Assembly: GCA_945910005.1 (NCBI GenBank)
Contig: OX246743.1
Location: forward strand, 13,498,587 to 13,562,586
Origin: Isoperla grammatica
Lineage: Eukaryota; Arthropoda; Insecta; Plecoptera; Perlodidae
DNA: 64,000 nucleotides
Reading direction: 5' to 3'
Position 1 is the first letter of the stretch; each line of letters starts with the position of its first letter. Position numbers and translations under genes: made by a program. The notes under the pieces were generated by a model. That model was given only the letters and a program-made list of their open reading frames with translations. It ran no database searches and was not told the origin of the DNA. Positions 1 through 12,340 of the stretch are shown one piece after another.

Positions 1-435
1 ATCCAAGCGCCTAACAATCTCCCCAATGTGGCTCTCGTCACACCGTCATACTTGCGGCCCTCTTTGCAATCCAAGCGCCTAACAATCTCCCCAATGTGGC
101 TCTCGCCACTCCGTCATACTTGCGGCCCTCTTTGCAATCCAAGCGCCTAACAATCTCCCCAGTGTGGCTCTCGCCACTCCGTCATACTTGCGGCCCTCTT
201 TGCAATCAAAACGCCTAACAATCTCCCTAATGTGGCTCTCGTTACACCTTCATACTTGCGGCCCTCTTTGCAATCCAAGCGCCAAACAATCTCCCCAATG
301 TGGCTCTCGTCACACCGTCATACTGGCGGCCCTCTTTGCAATCCAAGCGCCTAACAATCTCTCCAAGGTGGCTCTCGTCACACCGTCATACTTGCGGCCC
401 TCTTTGCAATCCAAGCGCCTAACAATCTCCCCAAT

Positions 436-443
436 GTCCCGAT
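436..443. repeat. 8-bp insertion monomer (CCAATGTCCCGATGTGG)
   Basis: An 8-bp insertion in the CCAATGTGG region gives a 76-bp monomer reading CCAATGTCCCGATGTGG. The same monomer occurs near 6706, 15955 and 20389 in the same local context. It is a lineage marker for the block that starts each of these regions. Confidence 0.75.
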
Positions 444-902
444 GTGGCTCTCGTCACTCCGCCATACTTGCGGCCCTCTTTGCAATCAGAGCGCCTATAA
501 ATCTCCCCGATGTGGCTCTCGCCACTCCGCCATTCTTGCGGCCCTCTTTGCAATCCAAGCGCCTAACAATCTCCCCAATATGGCTCTCGGCACTCCACCA
601 TACTTGCGGCCCTCTTTGCAATCCAAGCGCCTGACAATCTCCCCAATGTGGCTCTCGCCACTCCGTCATACTTGCGGCCCTCTTTGCAATCAGAGCGCCT
701 ATTAATCTCCCTGATGTGGCTCTCGCCACTCCGCCATTCTTGCGGCCCTCTTTGCAATCCAAGCGCCTAACAATCTCCCCAATATGGATCTCGGCACTCT
801 ACCATACTTGCGGCCCTCTTTGCAATCCAAGCGCCTAACAATCTCGCCAGTGTGGCTCTCGCCACTCCGTCATACTTGCGGCCCTCTTTTTAATCCAAGC
901 GC

Positions 903-3900
903 CTAACAATCTCCCCAGTGTGGCTCTCGCCACTCCGTCATACTTGCGGCCCTCTTTGCAATCCAAGCGCCTAACAATCTCCCCAATGTGGCTCTCATCA
1001 CACCGTCATACTTGCGGCCCTCTTTGCAATCAGGGCGCCTAACAATCTCACCGATGTGGCTCTCGCCACTTCGCCATACATGCGGCCCTCTTTGCAATCG
1101 AAGCGCCTAACAATCTCCCCAATGTGGCTCTCGCCACACCGTCATACTTGCGGCCCTCTTTGCAATCCAAGCGCCTTACAATCTCCCCAATGTGGCTCTC
1201 GTCACTCCGTCATACTTGCGGCCCTCTTTGCAATCCAAGCGCCTAACAATCTCTCCGATGTGGCTCTCGCCACTCCGCCATACTTGCGGCCCTCTTTGCA
1301 ATCCAAGCGCCTAACAATCTCCCCAATCTGGCTCTCGTCACTCCACCATATTTGCGGCCCTCTTTGCAATCAAAACGCCTAACAATCTCCCTAATGTGGC
1401 TCTAGCCACACCTTCATACTTGCGGCCCTCTTTGCAATCCAAGCGCCTAACAATCTCAGCAATGTGGCTCTCGTCACACCGTCATACTTGCGGCCCTCTT
1501 TGCAATCCAAGCGCCTAACAATCTCCCCAATGTGGCTCTCGCCACTCCGTCATACTTGCGGCCCTCTTTGCAATCCAAGCGCCTAACAATCCCCCCAGTG
1601 TGGCTCTCGCCACCCCGTCATACTTGCGGCCCTCTTTGCAATCAAAACGCCTAACATCTCCCCAATGTGGCTCTCGTCACACCGCCATACTTGCGGCCCT
1701 CTTTGCAAATCAGAGCGCCTAACAATCTCACCGATGTGGCTCTCGCCATTTTGCCATACTTGCGGCCCTCTTTGCAATCCAAGCGCCTAACAATCTCCCG
1801 AATGTGGCACTCGCCACTCCGTTATACTTGCGGCCCTCTTTTCAATCCAAGCGCCTAACAATCTCCCCAATCTGGCTCTCGTCACTCCACCATACTTGCG
1901 GCCCTCTTTGCAATCAAAACGCCTAACTATCTCCCTAATGTGGCTCTCGTTACACCTTCATACTTGCGGCCCTCTTTGCAATCCAAGCGCCAAACAATCT
2001 CCCCAATGTGGCTCTCGTCACACCGTCATACTGGCGGCCCTCTTTGCAATCCAAGCGCCTAACAATCTCCCCAATGTGGCTCTCGCCACTCCGTCATACT
2101 TGCGGCCCTCTTTGTAATCCAAGCGCCTAACAATCTCACCGATGTGGCTCTCGGCACTCCGTCATACTTGCGGCCCTCTTTGTAATCCAAGCGCCTAACA
2201 ATCTCCCGAATGTGGTTCTCGTCACAGCGTCTCACTTGCGGCCCTCTTTGCAATCCAAGCGCCTTACAATCTCCCCAATGTTGCTCTCGTCACACCGTCA
2301 TACTTGCGGCTCTCTTTGCAATCCAAGCGCCTCACAATCTCCCCAAGGTTGCACTTTCACTCCGTCACTTTTGCGGCCCTCTTTGCAATCCAAGCGCCTT
2401 ACAATCTCTCCAATGTGGCTCTCGTCACTCCGTCATACTTGCGGCCCTCTTTGCAATCCAAGCGCCTTACAATCTCCCCAATGTGGCTCTCGTCACACCG
2501 CCATACTCGCGGCCCTCTTTGCAATCAGAGCGCCTAACATCTCCCCAATGTGGCTCTCGGCACTCCGTCATACTTGCGGCCCTCTTTGCAATCCAAGCGC
2601 CTAACAATCTCCCCAATGTGGCTCTCATCACACCGTCATACTTGCGGCCCTCTTTGCAATCCAAGCGCCTAACAATCTCCCCAGTGTCTCTCTCGCCACT
2701 CTATCATACTTGCGGCCCTCTTTTTAATCCAAGCGCCTAACAATCTCCCCAGTGTGGCTCTCGCCACTCCGTCTTACTTGCGGCCCTCTTTGCAATCCAA
2801 GCGCCTAACAATCTCCCCAATGTGGCTCTCATCACACCGTCATACTTGCGGCCCTCTTTGCAATCAGGGCGCCTAACAATCTCACCGATGTGGCTCTCGC
2901 CACTTCGCCATACATGCGGCCCTCTTTGCAATCGAAGCGCCTAACAATCTCCCCAATGTGGCTCTCGCCACACCGTCATACTTGCGGCCCTCTTTGCAAT
3001 CCAAGCGCCTTACAATCTCCCCAATGTGGCTCTCGTCACTCCGTCATACTTGCGGCCCTCTTTGCAATCCAAGCGCCTAACAATCTCTCCGATGTGGCTC
3101 TCGCCACTCCGCCATACTTGCGGCCCTCTTTGCAATCCAAGCGCCTAACAATCTCCCCAATCTGGCTCTCGTCACTCCACCATATTTGCGGCCCTCTTTG
3201 CAATCAAAACGCCTAACAATCTCCCTAATGTGGCTCTAGCCACACCTTCATACTTGCGGCCCTCTTTGCAATCCAAGCGCCTAACAATCTCAGCAATGTG
3301 GCTCTCGTCACACCGTCATACTTGCGGCCCTCTTTGCAATCCAAGCGCCTAACAATCTCCCCAATGTGGCTCTCGCCACTCCGTCATACTTGCGGCCCTC
3401 TTTGCAATCCAAGCGCCTAACAATCCCCCCAGTGTGGCTCTCGCCACCCCGTCATACTTGCGGCCCTCTTTGCAATCAAAACGCCTAACATCTCCCCAAT
3501 GTGGCTCTCGTCACACCGCCATACTTGCGGCCCTCTTTGCAAATCAGAGCGCCTAACAATCTCACCGATGTGGCTCTCGCCATTTTGCCATACTTGCGGC
3601 CCTCTTTGCAATCCAAGCGCCTAACAATCTCCCGAATGTGGCACTCGCCACTCCGTTATACTTGCGGCCCTCTTTTCAATCCAAGCGCCTAACAATCTCC
3701 CCAATCTGGCTCTCGTCACTCCACCATACTTGCGGCCCTCTTTGCAATCAAAACGCCTAACTATCTCCCTAATGTGGCTCTCGTTACACCTTCATACTTG
3801 CGGCCCTCTTTGCAATCCAAGCGCCAAACAATCTCCCCAATGTGGCTCTCGTCACACCGTCATACTGGCGGCCCTCTTTGCAATCCAAGCGCCTAACAAT

Positions 3901-4570
3901 CTCCCCAATGTGGCTCTCGCCACTCCGTCATACTTGCGGCCCTCTTTGTAATCCAAGCGCCTAACAATCTCACCTATGTGGCTCTCGGCACTCCGTCATA
4001 CTTGCGGCCCTCTTTGTAATCCAAGCGCCTAACAATCTCCCGAATGTGGTTCTCGTCACAGCGTCTCACTTGCGGCCCTCTTTGCAATCCAAGCGCCTTA
4101 CAATCTCCCCAATGTTGCTCTCGTCACACCGTCATACTTGCGGCTCTCTTTGCAATCCAAGCGCCTCACAATCTCCCCAAGGTTGCACTTTCACTCCGTC
4201 ACTTTTGCGGCCCTCTTTGCAATCCAAACGCCTTACAATCTCTCCAATGTGGCTCTCGTCACTCCGTCATACTTGCGGCCCTCTTTGCAATCCAAGCGCC
4301 TTACAATCTCCCCAATGTGGCTCTCGTCACACCGCCATACTCGCGGCCCTCTTTGCAATCAGAGCGCCTAACATCTCCCCAATGTGGCTCTCGGCACTCC
4401 GTCATACTTGCGGCCCTCTTTGCAATCAGATCGCCTTACAATCTCCCCAATGTGGCTCTCGTCACTCCGTCATACTTGCGGCCCTCTTTGCAATCAGAGC
4501 GCCTTACAATCTCCCCAATGTGCTCTCGCCACTCCGTCATACTTGCGGCCCTCTTTGCAATCCAAGCGCA
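903..4570. repeat. 1.83-kb tandem duplication of satellite blocks
   Basis: The variant order of 903 to about 2736 recurs at 2737 to about 4570 with a constant offset of 1834 bp (27 monomers minus 2 bp net). Matching landmarks include the CAATCAGGGCGCC monomer (about 1029 and 2863), the TACATGCGG variant (1077 and 2911), the extra-A GCAAATCAG monomer (about 1707 and 3541) and the GGTTGCACTTTCACTCC monomer (about 2347 and 4181). Copies differ by scattered single bases. A further copy of the same block lies at 7376-8700 and another from 21059. Edges are approximate. Confidence 0.8.
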
Positions 4571-5130
4571 TCTCAATCTCCCTTGTGTTGCTCTCGCCAC
4601 TCCGTCATACTTGCGGCCCTCTTTGCAATCCAAGCGCCTAACAATCTCCCCAGTGTGGCTCTCATCACACCGTCATACTTGCGGCCCTCTTTGCAATCCA
4701 AGCGCATAACAATCTCCCCAATGTGGCTCTCGCCACTCCGTCATACTTGCGGCCCTCTTTGCAATCAGAGCGCCTAACAGTCTCCCCGATGTGGCTCTCG
4801 CCACTCCGCCATACTTGCGGCCCTCTTTGCAATCCAAGCGCCTAACAATCTCCCCAATGTGGCTCTCGTCACTCCACCATACTTGCGGCCCTCTTTGCAA
4901 TCAAAACGCCTAACAATCTCCCTAATGTGGCTCTCGTCACACCTTCATACTTGCGGCCCTCTTTGCAATCCAAGCGCCTAACAATCTCCCCAATGTGGCT
5001 CTCGTCACACCGTCATACTTGCGGCCCTCTTTGCAATCCAAGCGCCTAACAATCTCCCCAATGTGGCTCTCGCCACTCCGTCATACTTGCGGCCCTCTTT
5101 GCAATCCAAGCGCCTAACAATCTCCCCAGT

Positions 5131-7300
5131 GTGGCTCTCGCCACTCCGTCATACTTGCGGCCCTCTTTGCAATCAAAACGCCTAACATCTCCCCAATGTG
5201 GCTCTCGTCACACCGCCATACTTGCGGCCCTCTTTGCAATCAGAGCGCCCAACAATCTCACCGATGTGGCTCTCGCCATTTTGCCATACTTGCGGCCCTC
5301 TTTGCAATCCAAGCGCCTAACAATCTCCCGAATGTGGCACTCGCCACTCCGTTATACTTGCGGCCCTCTTTTCAATCCAAGCGCCTAACAATCTCCCCAG
5401 TTTGGCTCTCGCCACTCCGTCATACTTGCGGCCCTCTTTGCAATCAAAACGCCTAACATTTTTCCAATGTGGCTCTCGGCACTCCGTCATACTTGCGGCC
5501 CTCTTTGTAATCAGAGCGCCTAACAATCTCACCGATGTGGCTCTCGCCACTTCGCCATACTTGCGGCCCTCTTTGCAATCCAAGCGCCTAACAATCTCCC
5601 GAATGTGGTTCTCGTCACACCGTCTCACTTGCGGCCCTCTTTGCAATCCAAGCGCCTTACAATCTCCCCAATGTGGCTCTCGTCACACCGTCATACTTGC
5701 GGCTCTCTTTGCAATCCAAGCGCCTCACAATCTCCCCAAGGTGGCACGTTCACTCCGTCACTCTTACTCCGTCACTCTTGCGGCCCTCTTTGCAATCCAA
5801 GCGCCTTACAATCTCTCCAATGTGGCTCTCGTCACTCCGTCATACTTGCGGCCCTCTTTGCAATCCAAGCGCCTTACAATCTCCCCAATGTGGCTCTCGT
5901 CACACCGCCATACTCGCGGCCCTCTTTGCAATCAGAGCGCCTAACATCTCCCCAATGTGGCTCTCGGCACTCCGTCATACTTGCGGCCCTCTTTGCAATC
6001 AGATCGCCTTACAATCTCCCCAATGTGGCTCTCGTCACTCCGTCATACTTGCGGCCCTCTTTGCAATCAGAGCGCCTTACAATCTCCCCGATGTGGCTCT
6101 CGCCACTCCGTCATACTTGCGGCCCTCTTTGCAATCCAAGCGCCTCTCAATCTCCCTTGTGTTGCTCTCGCCACTCCGTCATACTTGCGGCCCTCTTTGC
6201 AATCCAAGCGCCTAACAATCTCCCCAGTGTGGCTCTCGTCACACCGTCATACTTGCGGCCCTCTTTGCAATCCAAGCGCATAACATTCTCCCCAATGTGG
6301 CTCTCGTCACTCCGTCATACTTGCGGCCCTCTTTGCAATCAGAGCGCCTAACAATCTCCCCGATGTGGCTGTCGCCACTCCGCCATACTTGCGGCCCTCT
6401 TTGCAATCCAAGCGCCTAACAATCTCCCCGATGTGGCTCTCGCCACTCCGCCATACTTGCGGCCCTCTTTGCAATCCAAGCGCCTAACAATCTCCCCAAT
6501 CTGGTTCTCGTCACTCCACCATACTTGCGGCCCTCTTTGCAATCAAAACGCCTAACAATCTCCCTAATGTGGCTCTCGTTACACCTTCATACTTGCGGCC
6601 CTCTTTGCAATCCAAGCGCCAAACAATCTCCCCAATGTGGCTCTCGTCACACCGTCATACTGGCGGCCCTCTTTGCAATCCAAGCGCCTAACAATCTCCC
6701 CAATGTCCCGATGTGGCTCTCGTCACTCCGCCATACTTGCGGCCCTCTTTGCAATCAGAGCGCCTATTAATCTCCCCGATGTGGCTCTCGCCACTCCGCC
6801 ATTCTTGCGGCCCTCTTTGCAATCCAAGCGCCTAACAATCTCCCCAATATGGCTCTCGGCACTCCACCATACTTGCGGCCCTCTTTGCAATCCAAGCGCC
6901 TGACAATCTCCCCAATGTGGCTCTCGCCACTCCGTCATACTTGCGGCCCTCTTTGCAATCAGAGCGCCTATTAATCTCCCTGATGTGGCTCTCGCCACTC
7001 CGCCATTCTTGCGGCCCTCTTTGCAATCCAAGCGCCTAACAATCTCCCCAATATGGATCTCGGCACTCCACCATACTTGCGGCCCTCTTTGCAATCCAAG
7101 CGCCTAACAATCTCGCCAGTGTGGCTCTCGCCACTCCGTCATACTTGCGGCCCTCTTTTTAATCCAAGCGCCTAACAATCTCCCCAGTGTGGCTCTCGCC
7201 ACTCCGTCATACTTGCGGCCCTCTTTGCAATCCAAGCGCCTAACAATCTCCCCAATGTGGCTCTCATCACACCGTCATACTTGCGGCCCTCTTTGCAATC
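5131..7300. repeat. Satellite block repeated at about 14.3 kb and 18.7 kb
   Basis: The variant order here matches 14312 onward at an offset of 9181 bp and 18746 onward at 13615 bp. It includes the AACATTTTTCCAATG monomer (5456, 14637, 19071) and the 14-bp micro-duplication near 5751. One monomer present near 15.9 kb is missing near 6.7 kb, where the offset becomes 9249. Edges are approximate. Confidence 0.7.
5751..5778. repeat. 14-bp micro-duplication inside a monomer
   Basis: Within a variant monomer the 14 bases CACTCCGTCACTCT are followed directly by a second copy (first base changed to T). This lengthens the monomer. The same event is seen at 14932-14959 and 19366-19393, where both copies are exact, so it marks common descent of these three blocks. 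Confidence 0.85.
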
Positions 7301-7375
7301 CAAGCGCCTAACAATCTCCCCAGTGTGGCTCTCGCCACTCTATCATACTTGCGGCCCTCTTTTTAATCCAAGCGC

Positions 7376-10300
7376 CTAACAATCTCCCCAGTGTGGCTCT
7401 CGCCACTCCGTCTTACTTGCGGCCCTCTTTGCAATCCAAGCGCCTAACAATCTCCCCAATGTGGCTCTCATCACACCGTCATACTTGCGGCCCTCTTTGC
7501 AATCAGGGCGCCTAACAATCTCACCGATGTGGCTCTCGCCACTTCGCCATACATGCGGCCCTCTTTGCAATCGAAGCGCCTAACAATCTCCCCAATGTGG
7601 CTCTCGCCACACCGTCATACTTGCGGCCCTCTTTGCAATCCAAGCGCCTTACAATCTCCCCAATGTGGCTCTCGTCACTCCGTCATACTTGCGGCCCTCT
7701 TTGCAATCCAAGCGCCTAACAATATCTCCGATGTGGCTCTCGCCACTCCGCCATACTTGCGGCCCTCTTTGCAATCCAAGCGCCTAACAATCTCCCCAAT
7801 CTGGCTCTCGTCACTCCACCATATTTGCGGCCCTCTTTGCAATCAAAACGCCTAACAATCTCCCTAATGTGGCTCTCGCCACACCTTCATACTTGCGGCC
7901 CTCTTTGCAATCCAAGCGCCTAACAATCTCAGCAATGTGGCTCTCGTCACACCGTCATACTTGCGGCCCTCTTTGCAATCCAAGCGCCTAACAATCTCCC
8001 CAATGTGGCTCTCGCCACTCCGTCATACTTGGGGCCCTCTTTGCAATCCAAGCGCCTAACAATCTCCCCAGTGTGGCTCTCGCCACCCCGTCATACTTGC
8101 GGCCCTCTTTGCAATCAAAACGCCTAACATCTCCCCAATGTGGCTCTCGTCACACCGCCATACTTGCGGACCTCTTTGCAAATCAGAGCGCCTAACAATC
8201 TCACCGATGTGGCTCTCGCCATTTTGCCATACTTGCGGCCCTCTTTGCAATCCAAGCGCCTAACAATCTCCCGAATGTGGCACTCGCCACTCCGTTATAC
8301 TTGCGGCCCTCTTTTCAATCCAAGCGCCTAACAATCACCCCAATCTGGCTCTCGTCACTCCACCATACTTGCGGCCCTCTTTGCAATCAAAACGCCTATC
8401 TCCCTAATGTGGCTCTCGTTACACCTTCATACTTGCGGCCCTCTTTGCAATCCAAGCGCCAAACAATCTCCCCAATGTGGCTCTCGTCACACCGTCATAC
8501 TGGCGGCCCTCTTTGCAATCCAAGCGCCTAACAATCTCCCCAATGTGGCTCTCGCCACTCCGTCATACTTGCGGCCCTCTTTGTAATCCAAGCGCCTAAC
8601 AATCTCACCGATGTGGCTCTCGGCACTCCGTCATACTTGCGGCCCTCTTTGTAATCCAAGCGCCTAACAATCTCCCGAATGTGGTTCTCGTCACAGCGTC
8701 TCACTTGCGGCCCTCTTTGCAATCCAAGCGCCTTACAATCTCCCCAATGTGGCTCTCGTCACACCGTCATACTTGCGGCTCTCTTTGCAATCCAAGCGCC
8801 TCACAATCTCCCCAAGGTTGCACTTTCACTCCGTCACTTTTGCGGCCCTCTTTGCAATCCAAGCGCCTTACAATCTCTCCAATGTGGCACTCGTCACTCC
8901 GTCATACTTGCGGCCCTCTTTGCAATCCAAGCGCCTTACAATCTCCCCAATGTGGCTCTCGTCACACCGCCATACTCGCGGCCCTCTTTGCAATCAGAGC
9001 GCCTAACATCTCCCCAATGTGGCTCTCGGCACTCCGTCATACTTGCGGCCCTCTTTGCAATCAGATCGCCTTACAATCTCCCCAATGTGGCTCTCGTCAC
9101 TCCGTCATACTTGCGGCCCTCTTTGCAATCAGAGCGCCTTACAATCTCCCCAATGTGCTCTCGCCACTCCGTCATACTTGCGGCCCTCTTTGCAATCCAA
9201 GCGCATCTCAATCTCAGTTGTGTTGCTCTCGCCACTCCGTCATACTTGCGGCCCTCTTTGCAATCCAAGCGCCTAACAATCTCCCCAGTGTGGCTCTCGT
9301 CACACCGTCATACTTGCGGCCCTCTTTGCAATCCAAGCGCATAACAATCTCCCCAATGTGGCTCTCGCCACTCCGTCATACTTGCGGCCCTCTTTGCAAT
9401 CAGAGCGCCTAACAGTCTCCCCGATGTGGCTCTCGCCACTCCGCCATACTTGCGGCCCTCTTTGCAATCCAAGCGCCTAACAATCTCCCCAATGTGGCTC
9501 TCGCCACTTCGCCATACTTGCGGCCCTCTTTGCAATCCAAGCGCCTAACAATCTCCCCAATGTGGCTCTCGTCACTCCGTCATACTTGCGGCCCTCTTTG
9601 CAATCCAAGCGCCTAACAATCTCCCCGATGTGGCTCTCGCCACTCCGCCATACTTGCGGCCCTCTTTGCAATCCAAGCGCCTAACAATCTCCCCAATCTG
9701 GCTCTCGTCACTCCACCATACTTGCGGCCCTCTTTGCAAACAAAACGCCTAACAATCTCCCGAATGTGGCTCTCGTTACACCTTCATACTTGCGGCCCTC
9801 TTTGCCATCCAAGCGCCAAACAATCTCCCCAATGTGGCTCTCGTCACACCGTCATACTGGCGGCCCTCTTTGCAATCCAAGCGCCTAACAATCTCCCCAA
9901 TGTGGCTCTCGCCACTCCGTCATACTTGCGGCCCTCTTTGCAATCCAAGCGCCTAACAATCTCCCCAATGTGGCTCTCGTCACACCGTCATACTTGCGGC
10001 CCTCTTTTGCAATCCAAGCGCCTAACAATCTCCCCAATGTGGCTCTCGTCACTCCACCATACTTGCGGCCCTCTTTGCAATCAGAGCGCCTAACAATCTC
10101 TCCGTTGTGGCTCTCGCCACTCCGTCATACTTGCGGCCCTCTTTGCAATCAAAGCACCTAACAATATCCCCGATGTGGCTCTCGCCACTCCGTCATACTT
10201 GCGGCCCTTTTTGCAATCAAAGCGCCTAACAATCTCCCAGTGTGGCTCTCGCCACTCCGTCATACTTGCGGCCCTCTTTTCAATACAAGCGTCTAATAAT

Positions 10301-12340
10301 CTCCCCAGTGTTGCTCTCGCCACTCCGTCATACTTGCGGCCCTTTTTGCAATCAAAACGCCTAACATCTCCCCAATGTGGCTCTCGTCACACCGCCATAC
10401 TGGCGGCTCTCTTTGCAATCAGAGCGCCTAACAATCTCACCGATGTGGCTCTCGCCATTTCGCCATACTTGCGGCCCTCTTTGCAATCCAAGCGCCTAAC
10501 AATCTCCCGAATGTGGTTCTCGTCACACCGTCATACTTGCGGCCCTCTTTGCAATCCAAGCGCCTTACAATCTCCCCAGTGTGGCTCTCGCCACTCCGTC
10601 ATACTTGCGGCCCTCTTTTCAATCCAAGCGCCTAACAATCTCCCCAGTTTGGCTTTCGCCACTCCGTCATACTCTCGGCCCTCTTTGCAATCAAAACGCC
10701 TAACATCTCCCCAATGTGGCTCTCGGCACTCCGACATACTTGCGGCCCTCTTTGTAATCCCAGCGCCTAACAATCTCCCAAATATGGCTCTCGGCACTCC
10801 ACCATACTTGCGGCCCTCTTTGCAATCAAAACGCCTAACAATCTCCCCAATCTGGCTCTCGTAACACCTTCATACTTGCGGCCCTCTTTGCAATCCAAGC
10901 ACCTGACAATCTCAACGATGTGGCTCTCGTCACTCCGCCATACTTGCGGCCCTCTTTGCAATCCAAGCGCCTAACAATCTCCCCAATGTGGCTCTCGTCA
11001 CTCCACCATACTTGCGGCCCTCTTTGCAATCTAAGTGCCTCACATCTCCCCAATGTGGCTCTCGCCACTCCGTCATACTTGCGGCCCTCTTTGCAATCCA
11101 AGCGCCTAACAATCTCCCCAATGTGGCTCTCGTCACTCCACCATACTTGCGGCCCTCTTTGCAATCCAAGCGCCTAACAATCTCCCCGATGTGGCTCTTG
11201 CCACTCCGTCATACTTGCGGCCCTCTTTGCAATCCAAGCGCCTAACAATCTCCCCAGTGTGGCTCTCGCCACTCCGTCACACTTGCGGCCCTCTTTGCAA
11301 TCCAAGCGCCTTTCAATCTCCCTTGTGTTGCTCTCGCCACTCCGTCATACTTGCGGCCCTCTTTGCAATCCAAGCACCTAACAATCTCCCCAGTGTGGCT
11401 CTCGTCACACCTTCATACTTGCGGCCCTCTTTGCAATCCAAGCGCCTAACAATCTCCCCAATATGGCTCTCGTCACTCCACCATACTTGCGGCCCTCTTT
11501 GCAATCCAAGCGCCTAACAATCTCCCCAATGTGGCTCTCGTCACACCGTCATACTTGCGGCCGTCTTTGCAATCCAATCGCCTTACAATCTCCCCAATGT
11601 GGCTCTCGCCACTCCGTCATACTTGCGGCCCTCTTTGCAATCCAAGCGCCTCACAATCTCCCCAAGATGGCACTTTCACTCCGTCACTATGCGGCCCTCT
11701 TTGCATTCCAAGCACCTAACAATCTCTCCAATGTGGCTCTCGTCACTCCGTCATACTTGCGGCCCTCTTTGCAATCCAAGCGCCTTACAATCTCCCCAAT
11801 GTGGCTCTCGTCACACCTCCATACTAGCGGCCCTCTTTGCAATCACAGCGCCTAACATCTCCCCAATGTGGCTCTCGGCACTCCGTCATACTTGCGGCCC
11901 TCTTTGCAATCAGATCGCCTTACAATCTCCCCAATGTGGCTCTCGTCACTCCGTCATAATTTCGGCCCTCTTTGCAATCAGAGCGCCTTACAATCTCCCC
12001 GATGTGGCTCTCGCCACTCCGCCATTCTTGCGGCTCGGTTTGCAATCCAAGCGCCTAACAATCTCCCCGATGTGGCTCTCGTCACTCCACCATACTTGCG
12101 GCCCTCTTTGCAATTTAAGCGCCTTTCAATCTCCCTTGTGTTGCTCTCGCCACTCCGTCATACTTGCGGCCCTCTTTGCAATCCAAGCGCCTAACAATCT
12201 CCCCAGTGTGGCTCTCGTCACACCGTCATACTTGCGGCCCTCTTTGCAATCCAAGCGCCTAACAATCTCCCCAATATGGCTCTCGTCACTCCACCATACT
12301 TGCGGCCCTCTTTGCAATCAAAACGCCTATCAATCTTCCT
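7376..12340. repeat. 5-kb block duplicated at 21.1-26.1 kb
   Basis: Landmarks through this block recur about 13.7 kb downstream. The offset is 13683 bp up to about 8.3 kb and 13755 bp from about 8.7 kb. The 72-bp step is explained by one extra monomer near 22.35 kb plus a 4-bp deletion near 8397 (CGCCTATCTCC where the relatives read CGCCTAACTATCTCC). Point differences between the copies are sparse. Edges are approximate. Confidence 0.75.
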
